A stretch of 5,024 bases of DNA from Candidatus Hydrogenedentota bacterium (GTDB lineage: Bacteria > Hydrogenedentota > Hydrogenedentia > Hydrogenedentales > SLHB01). The stretch spans positions 1 through 5,024 of the forward strand of contig JAHDWY010000397.1 of assembly GCA_023384315.1 (NCBI GenBank). The letters are read 5' to 3'. How positions within the stretch are numbered: the stretch's first letter is position 1; every line of letters begins with the position of its first letter. Below, in pieces: positions 1 through 5,002 of the stretch. Under the pieces are notes generated by a model that did no database searches, had not been told where the DNA came from, and saw only the letters and a list, made by a program, of their open reading frames with translations. Made by a program: the position numbers and the translations under genes.

Positions 1-288
1 CTAAATCGGCAAGGTCCCGACACGGGGACGCAGTATCGATCGTCGGTCTTCTACGCGGATGATGAACAGAAGGCAGTCGCGGAGGCCTACATTCAGCAGT
101 TGAATGAGGCCGGGAAATTCAAGAAGCCCATCGTCACGACCTTGGAGAACCTGGAAGAGTTCTTCCCGGCCGAGGATTACCACCAGGACTATGCCGACAA
201 GAACCCGGGCAACCGGTACATCCAAATGTTCGCGGCACCGAAGGTGGACAAGGTGCGCAGCGAATTTACTGAGGAAGTGAAGCAGTAG
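1..288 (+). CDS. msrA: Peptide-methionine (S)-S-oxide reductase, C-terminal part (5' end outside window)
   Basis: The frame is open from base 1 to TAG at 286-288 and gives 95 residues. MsrA reduces the S-epimer of methionine sulfoxide in oxidised proteins back to methionine, normally using thioredoxin. Visible family hallmarks are LNRQGPDTGTQYRS at residues 1-14 (the substrate-pocket segment following the GCFWG active site, which lies upstream of the window), PIVTTLENLEEFFPAEDYHQDY at about 43-64 (given here only as a region; key part PAEDYHQDY) and KNPGNRY at 67-73. The ending ...APKVDKVRSEF matches the usual family C-terminus, so the 3' end looks natural. The visible half contains no cysteine. 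The position after NPxxRY that is often Cys in the family is Ile here, so any resolving cysteine must lie upstream or the enzyme is a one-Cys type. Identification is from recognised motifs, not a database search. Confidence 0.93.
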   Translation, partial: LNRQGPDTGTQYRSSVFYADDEQKAVAEAYIQQLNEAGKFKKPIVTTLENLEEFFPAEDYHQDYADKNPGNRYIQMFAAPKVDKVRSEFTEEVKQ

Positions 289-337
289 CCATTGATTCTG
301 AACAAAGCATAGTTTACGTCTATCGCAAGGAATTTGA

Positions 338-365
338 TTGAGGTTAATGTAAATTATTATATACT
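338..365 (+). promoter_or_regulatory. Candidate sigma70-type promoter
   Basis: TTGAGG (338-343) and TATACT (360-365) are separated by 16 bp inside the AT-richest part of the spacer. An alternative -35, TTGATT at 334-339, would pair with TATATA at 358-363 at 18 bp. It points toward the ceramidase-like gene but lies over 320 bp upstream, so it could serve that gene with a long leader or the interrupted frame at 383-685. The hexamers are only partial matches, and AT-rich DNA produces such matches by chance. Confidence 0.27.
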
Positions 366-636
366 AAAATGATATCGAATTCATGACAGTGGATGCTCGA
401 CACATCGCCTCGCTCATCCGGCTTTGGGACCAAGAAACGACAGACTTTGACGCGTGGGTTTGAGGACGCCGGAGAGCAATATTTCCCAACTGGACTTACC
501 GGAGCGAGCAGTTCTCTCGTGTGTTTCACGGGGTAAGGAATTGGGCAGATTTGAGTGATTATGCGCTTTTCACTTCCTTTATTGGGGACCTTTCCCTAGG
601 CGATAGTCATCGTATTTCATTGGCCAAATTCGATTT

Positions 637-657
637 TGAAACATTTGTGAAACATTT
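637..657 (+). repeat. Direct repeat TGAAACATTT x2, 11-bp period
   Basis: TGAAACATTT occurs at 637-646 and again at 648-657, one base apart. An 11-bp period places both copies on the same face of the helix, a layout common for regulator half-sites. It lies 30-50 bp upstream of the TTG start of the ceramidase-like gene. No specific regulator was recognised. Confidence 0.4.
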
Positions 658-673
658 TTGTTTGCCTGAGTAC

Positions 674-691
674 GGGAGTGAATAAGTCTTG
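674..691 (+). promoter_or_regulatory. Ribosome binding site and TTG start of the ceramidase-like gene
   Basis: GGGAG (674-678) lies 10 bp before TTG (689-691). The TTG start is preferred over ATG 740 because only the longer form has an N-terminus with basic residues followed by a hydrophobic stretch ending in YGA-S, which reads as a signal peptide. An in-frame TAA at 683-685 rules out any longer form. Confidence 0.5.
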
Positions 692-2011
692 CAGGGAATC
701 AGGTCAATTTTGAAGATTGTCGCCGTTGTGGGGGTGGGAATGTCGTCGTATGGAGCTTCGTTCAAGGTCGGTTTTTCCCAGCGGGACATCACGCCAACGG
801 AATCGGTGCCGATGTGGGGCTACGCGCAGGAGAATCGGCCGGATTTCATGTCCGATGGCATCCTCGATCCTTTACATGCAAAAGCCATCGTAATCGGGGT
901 AAGCGATACAAAACTCGCCCTCGTCGGGCTGGACTTGGGACGCGCGCCCACCCAAGCCGTGACTAAGCGCGTTCAGCGAGCCGTTCGAGAGCGGGCAGGC
1001 GTCGATCATATCTTGCTCGTCGCGTCTCATACTCACCACGGCCCGGTCTTGGAATTGACTGATCTGGAGGGCGAGGGCAAAGGGAAATACGATGCCGCGT
1101 TGCGCTATGTGAACGCCCTCGAAGGGCACCTTGTGGACGCTATCGTCGAGGCCGCGAGTAGCGCCCGCGATGCCAGGGTTGGTTGGGGAAAGGCGGATTG
1201 TCTCTTGAACAGAAATCGCCACTCCTCTATCGCGCCCGTCCCCGTGGACACCGATTTGGTCGTGATTCGGTTCGAGGACCTCGACGGGAAACCTATCGCC
1301 ACGCTCGTGAATTACGCCGCCCATCCCACGGTGCATCCTCCCCAGAACCGACGCTTCACCGCAGAGTTTCCCGGCGTGATGATGCGGGAGGTGGAACGGG
1401 TAACAGGCGCGCCCTGCGTGTTTCTCCAAGGCGCGGCCGGCGATCTCCAGTGTGAAATGAACGACGACCTTTGGGGAAAGGAGGACTTCATCGAACCAAT
1501 TGGGAAGGCACTGGCGCGTCACGTGGTAGACGTAACTGAAACCATACACACCGAAATCCCCCTCCGCCCGTCCATTGTGGGAAAAACCAGCGCGTTTGAG
1601 GTGAGCACCCGGATCGACCTTTCCGACCCCAACATACGGGCTGGCTTTGGCGCAGCGTATTTCCCCGAGATTGTGGCAGCCTTTGCCAACAACGCCTTTG
1701 ACGAGGCCGGACGTCTGCGTCCGCAGATGTCCACGGTGCTGCTCAACGACAAGATCTTCTTCGTCGGGGTCTCAGGGGAGTTCTTCTGCAACCACGCGAT
1801 CCGCTTGAAGGCCCGCGCCCGGGTTCCGGTGACCGTGTTCGCGGGGTACTGCAACGAGCATCACTTCTACTTCCCCACCATCGAAGCGGCGGCGGAAGGC
1901 GGTTACGGCGCCGATCCCGCGTCGGCCTGGGTGGAAGTGGGCACGGGGGAGCGGATGATGGATCAAGCCCTTGAAGACCTTTACGAATTCCAAGGAAAGA
2001 GCGGCGGCTAA
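689..2011 (+). CDS. Exported ceramidase-superfamily (neutral/alkaline ceramidase N-terminal domain) hydrolase
   Basis: This 440-residue protein resembles the catalytic domain of neutral/alkaline non-lysosomal ceramidase, a zinc amidase that cleaves N-acyl bonds. Residues 1-23 look like a Sec signal peptide (Arg/Lys, then IVAVVGVGMSS, cleavage near YGA-S), so the enzyme probably acts outside the cytoplasm. Likely metal-site elements are HTHHGP (114-119), NYAAHPTV with His212, GEFF with Glu364 and HFYFPT with Tyr394. By family knowledge the zinc is held by two His, a Glu and a Tyr. The GAAGDLQ segment (248-254) aligns with the GDVSPN motif of characterised ceramidases, but Gln254 replaces the nucleophilic Ser. 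The C-terminal Ig-like domain of full-length ceramidases (about 650-700 residues) is missing, as in many short bacterial homologues. Family membership is fairly secure; the substrate is unknown and ceramide is doubtful. anmK follows on the same strand after about 160 bp. Confidence 0.87.
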   Translation: MQGIRSILKIVAVVGVGMSSYGASFKVGFSQRDITPTESVPMWGYAQENRPDFMSDGILDPLHAKAIVIGVSDTKLALVGLDLGRAPTQAVTKRVQRAVRERAGVDHILLVASHTHHGPVLELTDLEGEGKGKYDAALRYVNALEGHLVDAIVEAASSARDARVGWGKADCLLNRNRHSSIAPVPVDTDLVVIRFEDLDGKPIATLVNYAAHPTVHPPQNRRFTAEFPGVMMREVERVTGAPCVFLQGAAGDLQCEMNDDLWGKEDFIEPIGKALARHVVDVTETIHTEIPLRPSIVGKTSAFEVSTRIDLSDPNIRAGFGAAYFPEIVAAFANNAFDEAGRLRPQMSTVLLNDKIFFVGVSGEFFCNHAIRLKARARVPVTVFAGYCNEHHFYFPTIEAAAEGGYGADPASAWVEVGTGERMMDQALEDLYEFQGKSGG

Positions 2012-2016
2012 TCACA

Positions 2017-2036
2017 GACCCGGCGGGATTCCGGTC
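2017..2036 (+). terminator. Weak hairpin after the ceramidase-like gene
   Basis: GACC (2017-2020) and GG (2022-2023) pair with CC and GGTC at 2031-2036, with C2021 bulged and a 7-nt loop. It begins 5 bp after the TAA stop. No T-run follows, so intrinsic termination is unproven. It could be only an end-protecting or incidental hairpin. Confidence 0.22.
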
Positions 2037-2056
2037 ACCCTGCGTCCGGTTATGTC

Positions 2057-2087
2057 TTGACGTGACAGCGGGGTCCCCTGCTACACT
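2057..2087 (+). promoter_or_regulatory. Candidate promoter for anmK
   Basis: TTGACG (2057-2062) matches the -35 consensus in five of six positions. TACACT (2082-2087) is a plausible -10, 19 bp away, slightly longer than ideal. Transcription would start near 2094, giving a leader of about 80 nt to the GTG start. If real, anmK is transcribed independently of the upstream hydrolase. Confidence 0.42.
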
Positions 2088-2158
2088 TCGGCTCGCAGAG
2101 GGGCGCGACGGGGTAACACCGGAGATCGTGGGGTTTGGGTAAGAAGGACCAGTCGTCG

Positions 2159-2176
2159 AAGGGGAGCCGAAGTGTG
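2159..2176 (+). promoter_or_regulatory. Strong Shine-Dalgarno deciding the anmK start at GTG 2174
   Basis: AAGGGGAG (2159-2166) lies 7 bp before GTG (2174-2176). The alternative in-frame TTG at 2135 has only GGAG 10 bp upstream and would add 13 residues (GKKDQSSKGSRS after Met) not expected in the family. From GTG the protein begins MRFGIGLMSGSS, matching the short N-terminus usual for AnmK. Confidence 0.7.
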
Positions 2177-3304
2177 CGCTTCGGCATCGGACTCATGTCA
2201 GGGTCGTCGTGCGACGGGGTCGACGCGGCCCTGGTTCGTATCAAGGGTACCGCGCCGGATATCCGCATCAAACTCGTCGCCTTCGAGACCTTCACGTATT
2301 CCCACACGTTAAAGCAACGCCTGTTGCAGTCCCGCATCGACTGCCGGGAACTGGCGCGCCTCCATTTCGACCTCGGCAAGATCTTCGCCGAAGCGACCCT
2401 GTCCATGTTGACCCGCGCCAAGGAAGAGGATGTCACCGTTGATTTCGTTGCGTCCCACGGGCACACCCTCTCCCACGTGCCGCCGGAACTCGGGCATGAG
2501 GGCTGCGGGACCCTCCAGATCGGCGAGGCGGCCATCATCGCGCAGACGGCCAAGGTGCCGGTCATCGCCGTCTTCCGGCCGCGGGATATGGCCGCGGGCG
2601 GTCAGGGTGCGCCATTGGTGCCATACGCGGATTGGCTCCTGTTCCACCGGGACGACGAAACGGTCGGCTGCCTGAACATCGGTGGCATCGCGAACCTGAC
2701 CGTGGTGCCCCCGAAACTGGAAGACGTCTTCGCCTTCGATACGGGCCCCGGCAATATGCCCATCGACGGGGCGGTCCGCCGGATCACCCACGACAAGCAT
2801 GGAGTCGATTTCAAAGGCGCCGGCGCGGCCAAGGGGAAGATCATCGAGCCTTTGCTGAAGACGCTGACCGCTCACCCCTTCTTCGACAAGGCCCCGCCCA
2901 AGTCCACGGGCCGCGAACATTTCGCCGTCGAGGAATACGTTCCGAAACAGTACTTCAACACCGCCGAGTTCCAGTCCGAAGATGTGCTGGCTACGATCAC
3001 CAAAGCCGTAGCGACCAGTATTATCAACGCCTGCGAACGATTCGTCGGTCCCTCCCACGCCCTCGCCCGGCTTATCGTCAGCGGCGGCGGCGTCCACAAC
3101 CGCACCCTCATGAAACACCTCCGCGAAGGCATGCCCGACACGACCATCCTCACCAGCGACCAGATGGGCCTCTCCTCCGACGCCCGCGAAGCCATCGCCT
3201 TCGCCATCCTCGGCAACGAGACCATGTCCCTCGCCCCCGCCAACCTCCCGTCCGCCACCGGCGCCAGCCGCGCGGCGATATTGGGGAAGTTCTACTGGGG
3301 GTAA
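2174..3304 (+). CDS. anmK: Anhydro-N-acetylmuramic acid kinase
   Basis: AnmK is a cytoplasmic kinase that opens the 1,6-anhydro ring of anhMurNAc with water and phosphorylates it with ATP, giving MurNAc-6-P for cell-wall recycling. The call is 376 residues, close to the 369 of E. coli AnmK. In order from the GTG start: GLMSGSSCDGVD (6-17, nucleotide-binding start of the ASKHA-type fold), ASHGHT (93-98), FRPRDMAAGGQGAPL (134-148), NIGGIANLT (168-176), DTGPGN (189-194) with Asp189 at the catalytic-base position, KSTGREHF (243-250), VSGGGVHN (302-309), AREAIAFA (337-344) and LPSATGAS (358-365). Two usually constant residues differ from E. coli as I recall it: Asp of GDFR is Val133, and Gln of HGQT is His97. 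Other recycling genes (murQ, ampG, nagZ) are not in the window. A longer form from TTG 2135 is possible. Confidence 0.95.
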   Translation: MRFGIGLMSGSSCDGVDAALVRIKGTAPDIRIKLVAFETFTYSHTLKQRLLQSRIDCRELARLHFDLGKIFAEATLSMLTRAKEEDVTVDFVASHGHTLSHVPPELGHEGCGTLQIGEAAIIAQTAKVPVIAVFRPRDMAAGGQGAPLVPYADWLLFHRDDETVGCLNIGGIANLTVVPPKLEDVFAFDTGPGNMPIDGAVRRITHDKHGVDFKGAGAAKGKIIEPLLKTLTAHPFFDKAPPKSTGREHFAVEEYVPKQYFNTAEFQSEDVLATITKAVATSIINACERFVGPSHALARLIVSGGGVHNRTLMKHLREGMPDTTILTSDQMGLSSDAREAIAFAILGNETMSLAPANLPSATGASRAAILGKFYWG

Positions 3305-3344
3305 GGGCGCGAAGTAGTGCGCAAATGGACCGCGCAGGCCGTTG

Positions 3345-3367
3345 ATTGATCCGGGTTTGATCAATTT
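3345..3367 (+). terminator. Candidate terminator hairpin downstream of anmK
   Basis: ATTGATC (3345-3351) and GATCAAT (3359-3365) form a perfect 7-bp stem with a 7-nt loop, about 40 bp after the anmK stop. The stem is AT-rich and only a short T pair follows. It is weak as a rho-independent terminator but could also be a protein-binding palindrome. The rest of 3305-3440 shows no gene or clear signal. Confidence 0.3.
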
Positions 3368-3440
3368 ACTCCTGAATTCGAAACGCCATAGAATCGCATT
3401 CAAGAACTGGTGCCTGTCGGAACTGCGGTATGACTGATAC

Positions 3441-3570
3441 ATAACCCTTTCAGGGTATGCCCAAGGGGGGGGCATCTGTACCCTGGGTAGGCCTTGCTGC
3501 GCGGCGGCCAACCCAGGGCTATGAGTATGTAGGCCCTTCGGGCCATTTACGGCGGCTTGGCGCCGCCGCG
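3441..3570 (+). repeat. REP-like composite hairpin array, copy 1
   Basis: Five hairpins follow one another. (a) ACCCT-TTC-AGGGT (3444-3456) sits inside an 18-nt palindrome, 3441-3458. (b) ATGCCC/GGGCAT (3457-3475). (c) CCCTGGGT (3481-3488) pairs with ACCCAGGG (3511-3518), with inner GGCC/GGCC after one A-A mismatch. (d) GGCCC-TTC-GGGCC (3532-3544). (e) CGGCGGC/GCCGCCG (3550-3568). Hairpins a, c, d and e recur in inverted orientation at 4326-4450 with the same order and near-identical spacing, and a recurs exactly at 5003-5020. Extragenic position, palindromic units and a nearby Y1 transposase fit REP/BIME or IS200-end sequences. Confidence 0.82.
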
Positions 3571-3610
3571 GTATTTTTTGGGTTCGGCCGGTTCACCGCA
3601 CCTCCGGCAT

Positions 3611-3657
3611 TGGACCATGACGGCGGCTTGGCGCTGCCGCGTACTTCGGGACCATTT
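3611..3657 (+). repeat. Partial tandem copy of the array's distal hairpins
   Basis: The segment at 3612-3640 repeats 3541-3570 with few differences. ACGGCGGCTTGGCGC is identical at 3549-3563 and 3620-3634. The stem CGGCGGC (3621-3627) with GCTGCCG (3633-3639) carries a G-T wobble in place of the G-C of copy 1. CTTCGGGACCATTT (3644-3657) then echoes CTTCGGGCCATTT (3536-3548). This looks like local duplication of modules within the array; DNA from 3658 to 3720 is GC-rich with no recognised feature. Confidence 0.65.
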
Positions 3658-3725
3658 CGCATCGCGCGCCGATCCGTCGCGGCGGGGCACGCGCTACGGA
3701 GTATGGAACAAGTCAAACAACGACT

Positions 3726-3762
3726 GACAAGTGGGAACGTGAACCCCCACTCCCAGCTTGTC
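3726..3762 (-). terminator. Hairpin downstream of the minus-strand small gene
   Basis: GACAAG (3726-3731) pairs with CTTGTC (3757-3762). After a wobble and one mismatch the stem continues with GGGA/TCCC. Read on the minus strand it begins 15 bp after the TAA stop of the small gene, the expected place for a terminator. The bases beyond it on that strand are only moderately T-rich (AGTCGTTGTTTG). Confidence 0.35.
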
Positions 3763-3776
3763 GATAACGGTGAAGA

Positions 3777-4085
3777 TTAATAGTCGCCATGATAGCCAGC
3801 GAAGTTCCCAGCCGGATCGAAACGGACATACACAATGGGCCAGACCATCGGTTTGGAATATACGAACTCGACGTATGACCTACCTCCTTCATCCGTGTGA
3901 GCGAATCTGGAGGTTGGTTCGCCAAGCAGCCGAAGGACATCTTCCTCGCTATGCGTTCTTGACAAGGAACTTAGTGCGTCCTGTTCGATCGGCCATTGAT
4001 TGAAGTTCCAGATTAGAGAACTCCCTGTCGCGCATAGAATCAACAAGCTCGCCATCGCACTAGCAAGAATTCGGTTTCTTCTCAT
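3777..4085 (-). CDS. Small membrane-anchored or secreted protein, possible SmpA/BamE-like fold
   Basis: The gene encodes 102 residues. Start ATG at 4083-4085 is chosen over the upstream in-frame ATG at 4115 because GGAGAAGG (4092-4099) lies 6 bp before it and because the protein then begins MRRNR, directly followed by a hydrophobic segment (about 6-26, ILASAMASLLILCATGSSLIW). That segment reads as a signal anchor. Leu precedes Cys18, so it is not a good lipobox. The rest is soluble: SRTHSEEDVLRLLGEPTSRF (42-61) has the SxxxVxxxLGxP pattern of small SmpA/OmlA (BamE-like) domains, and a beta-rich end PIVYVRFDPAGNF (83-95) has the common VxFDxxG pattern. Similarity is by pattern only, and no specific role is claimed. 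The gene is single, opposite to all neighbours, and lies between two inverted REP-like arrays. Confidence 0.72.
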   Translation of the reverse strand: MRRNRILASAMASLLILCATGSSLIWNFNQWPIEQDALSSLSRTHSEEDVLRLLGEPTSRFAHTDEGGRSYVEFVYSKPMVWPIVYVRFDPAGNFAGYHGDY

Positions 4086-4325
4086 TTCGCACCTTCTCCG
4101 AGGGTGTCCTACCATAAAAGTTTATCGAATACTTCCAGGCCGTGGCTCCGAGCTCCCAACCAGTCAAGGCTGGAGCGAGACTATGGGCAGCGTAGTTCCG
4201 CCATGAAACGTATCCTGACGATTTCGTGAACGCAAGTGAAGAAGTTGTCACCGGAGAAGCCAAGCGCCAGATCTTTGTTGCGATCAACGCTGCTGCACTA
4301 CACAGCGACGGTCTCTTCCCGGCGG
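4086..4325. other. Leader of the small minus-strand gene and unassigned spacer
   Basis: Together with the repeat at 4326-4450 and the tnpA leader, this makes a gene-free stretch of about 445 bp (4086-4531). Next to the gene lies the Shine-Dalgarno GGAGAAGG (minus strand, 4092-4099). Further out a promoter for the minus-strand gene must exist, but no pair of good hexamers was found. An open minus-strand frame across 4060-4368 overlaps the small gene and runs into the palindromic array; it has no recognisable family or start signal and is treated as non-coding. Confidence 0.5.
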
Positions 4326-4450
4326 CGCGGCGGCGCCAAGCCGCCGTGATGGCCCAACGGGCCTGCATACTCCTAGCCCCAGGTTGACGCGCCTTTGGCG
4401 TGGCTACCTGGGGTCACCTGCTACCCCTATGTCTTCCCCTGAAGGGGGTA
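4326..4450 (-). repeat. REP-like composite hairpin array, copy 2 (inverted)
   Basis: This is the reverse-complement counterpart of 3441-3570. Read on the plus strand: hairpin e with its 22-nt exact inverted match (4326-4347 against 3549-3570); hairpin d GGCCC-AAC-GGGCC (4351-4363); a TGCATACTCCTAGCC linker matching copy 1 with few changes; hairpin c CCCCAGGT (4377-4384) with ACCTGGGG (4406-4413) and an inner CGCC-TTT-GGCG (4390-4400); hairpin a CCCC/GGGG (4436-4447). Hairpin b of copy 1 has no counterpart. Stem c differs from copy 1 at two base pairs, both by compensating changes. It lies about 80 bp upstream of the transposase start. Confidence 0.8.
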
Positions 4451-4531
4451 TATAGAGTATGACCATCAGGGCTTCGGTACGCAGTTTCACGCGGGACAGA
4501 CCCAAACGGTGACAACGGAAGGAGAGAACGC

Positions 4532-4987
4532 ATGGCTCAATCGCTCGCGCAGGTCCACCTCCATCTGATCTTCTCGACCAAGAACCGCGTGCCTCATTTG
4601 GCGGAATCGACAGTTCGGAATGAAATGTTCGCGTATCTCGCATCGACCTTCAATGGATTGAATGCACCGGCCCACATCATTTGCGGGATGCCGGATCATG
4701 TACACGCGTTGTTTTCGTTGCCACGGGATAAGGATATCGCCGGAATCGTTGCCGAGGTGAAGCGGAGTTCATCGATCTGGGTCAAGAAGAGGGACAACGC
4801 GTACAAATTATTTCAGTGGCAAAGCGGGTACGGCGTGTTTTCGGTGAGTCATTCGAATTTAGGGCGCGTCGCGCGATACATTCGCGGCCAGGAAGAGCAT
4901 CACCGCACGTTGTCGTTTCAGGATGAGTTTCGACGATTTTTGAAGCGTCACGGCGTCGCATTCGACGAGCGGTATGTGTGGGATTAG
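4532..4987 (+). CDS. tnpA: IS200/IS605-family Y1 (HUH) transposase
   Basis: The 151-residue protein is full length for IS200-type TnpA (about 140-155). The family acts as a dimer, cutting and rejoining single-stranded DNA at hairpin ends through a phosphotyrosine link, typically at the replication fork. Visible hallmarks: first beta strand VHLHLIFSTKNR (8-19), the HUH metal-binding motif in GMPDHVHALF (52-61; His56 and His58), WQSGYGVFSVS (96-106), and the tyrosine helix RVARYIRGQEEHH (112-124) with catalytic Tyr116 and Gln120. The ending FDERYVWD resembles intact family members. ATG 4532 has AAGGAG (4519-4524) 7 bp upstream, an unusually good signal for a transposase. All key residues are present, so the enzyme looks active. 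The flanking palindromes are its likely substrates. A REP-associated transposase is closely related, but those are usually longer. Confidence 0.93.
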   Translation: MAQSLAQVHLHLIFSTKNRVPHLAESTVRNEMFAYLASTFNGLNAPAHIICGMPDHVHALFSLPRDKDIAGIVAEVKRSSSIWVKKRDNAYKLFQWQSGYGVFSVSHSNLGRVARYIRGQEEHHRTLSFQDEFRRFLKRHGVAFDERYVWD

Positions 4988-5002
4988 CTGGAAGGCGGTT
5001 GT

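Larger units (their letters stand above)
289..688. other. 400-bp AT-rich spacer, no confident gene
   Basis: This gap is visibly richer in A+T than the genes on either side. No RNA gene or convincing terminator was seen after msrA. On the plus strand one reading frame starts at ATG 383 and runs to TAA 683-685, broken only by TGA at 461-463. Its last stop lies 3 bp before the TTG start of the next gene and in the same frame. Its third codon positions are mixed, unlike the GC-rich neighbours, and no family was recognised, so it may be a decayed gene or chance. The gap also holds a candidate promoter (338-365) and an 11-bp-phased direct repeat (637-657), described separately. Confidence 0.6.

Noticed and set aside
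461..463. In-frame TGA as a selenocysteine codon
   Set aside because: No SECIS-like hairpin immediately downstream was recognised, no redox motif surrounds it and the frame itself is doubtful.
872..1549. 225-codon minus-strand frame inside the ceramidase-like gene
   Set aside because: Antisense shadow of a well-supported gene; no family motif or ribosome site seen.
2309..3511. 400-codon open frame on the minus strand across anmK
   Set aside because: It is antisense to a gene with complete family motifs; GC-rich codon positions of anmK keep the opposite frame open. Its translation is low-complexity and rich in Gly, Val, Ala and Asp, and runs into the palindromic array.
3441..3720. CRISPR array
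   Set aside because: Repeated units are unlike one another, unevenly spaced and palindromic; there are no regular repeats with unique spacers and no cas genes.
3457..3780. 107-codon plus-strand frame over the hairpin array
   Set aside because: It is built from palindromic repeat units and low-complexity codons, and overlaps the end of the minus-strand gene; no credible start signal.
4060..4368. 102-codon minus-strand frame overlapping the small gene start
   Set aside because: It starts inside the inverted array and ends inside the small gene in another frame; no Shine-Dalgarno and no recognisable domain.
4384..4389. TTGACG in the array as a -35 element for tnpA
   Set aside because: No -10 at suitable spacing follows; the hexamer is part of the stem-loop of hairpin c. 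The TATA-rich DNA at 4449-4455 lacks a good -35 at the right distance.
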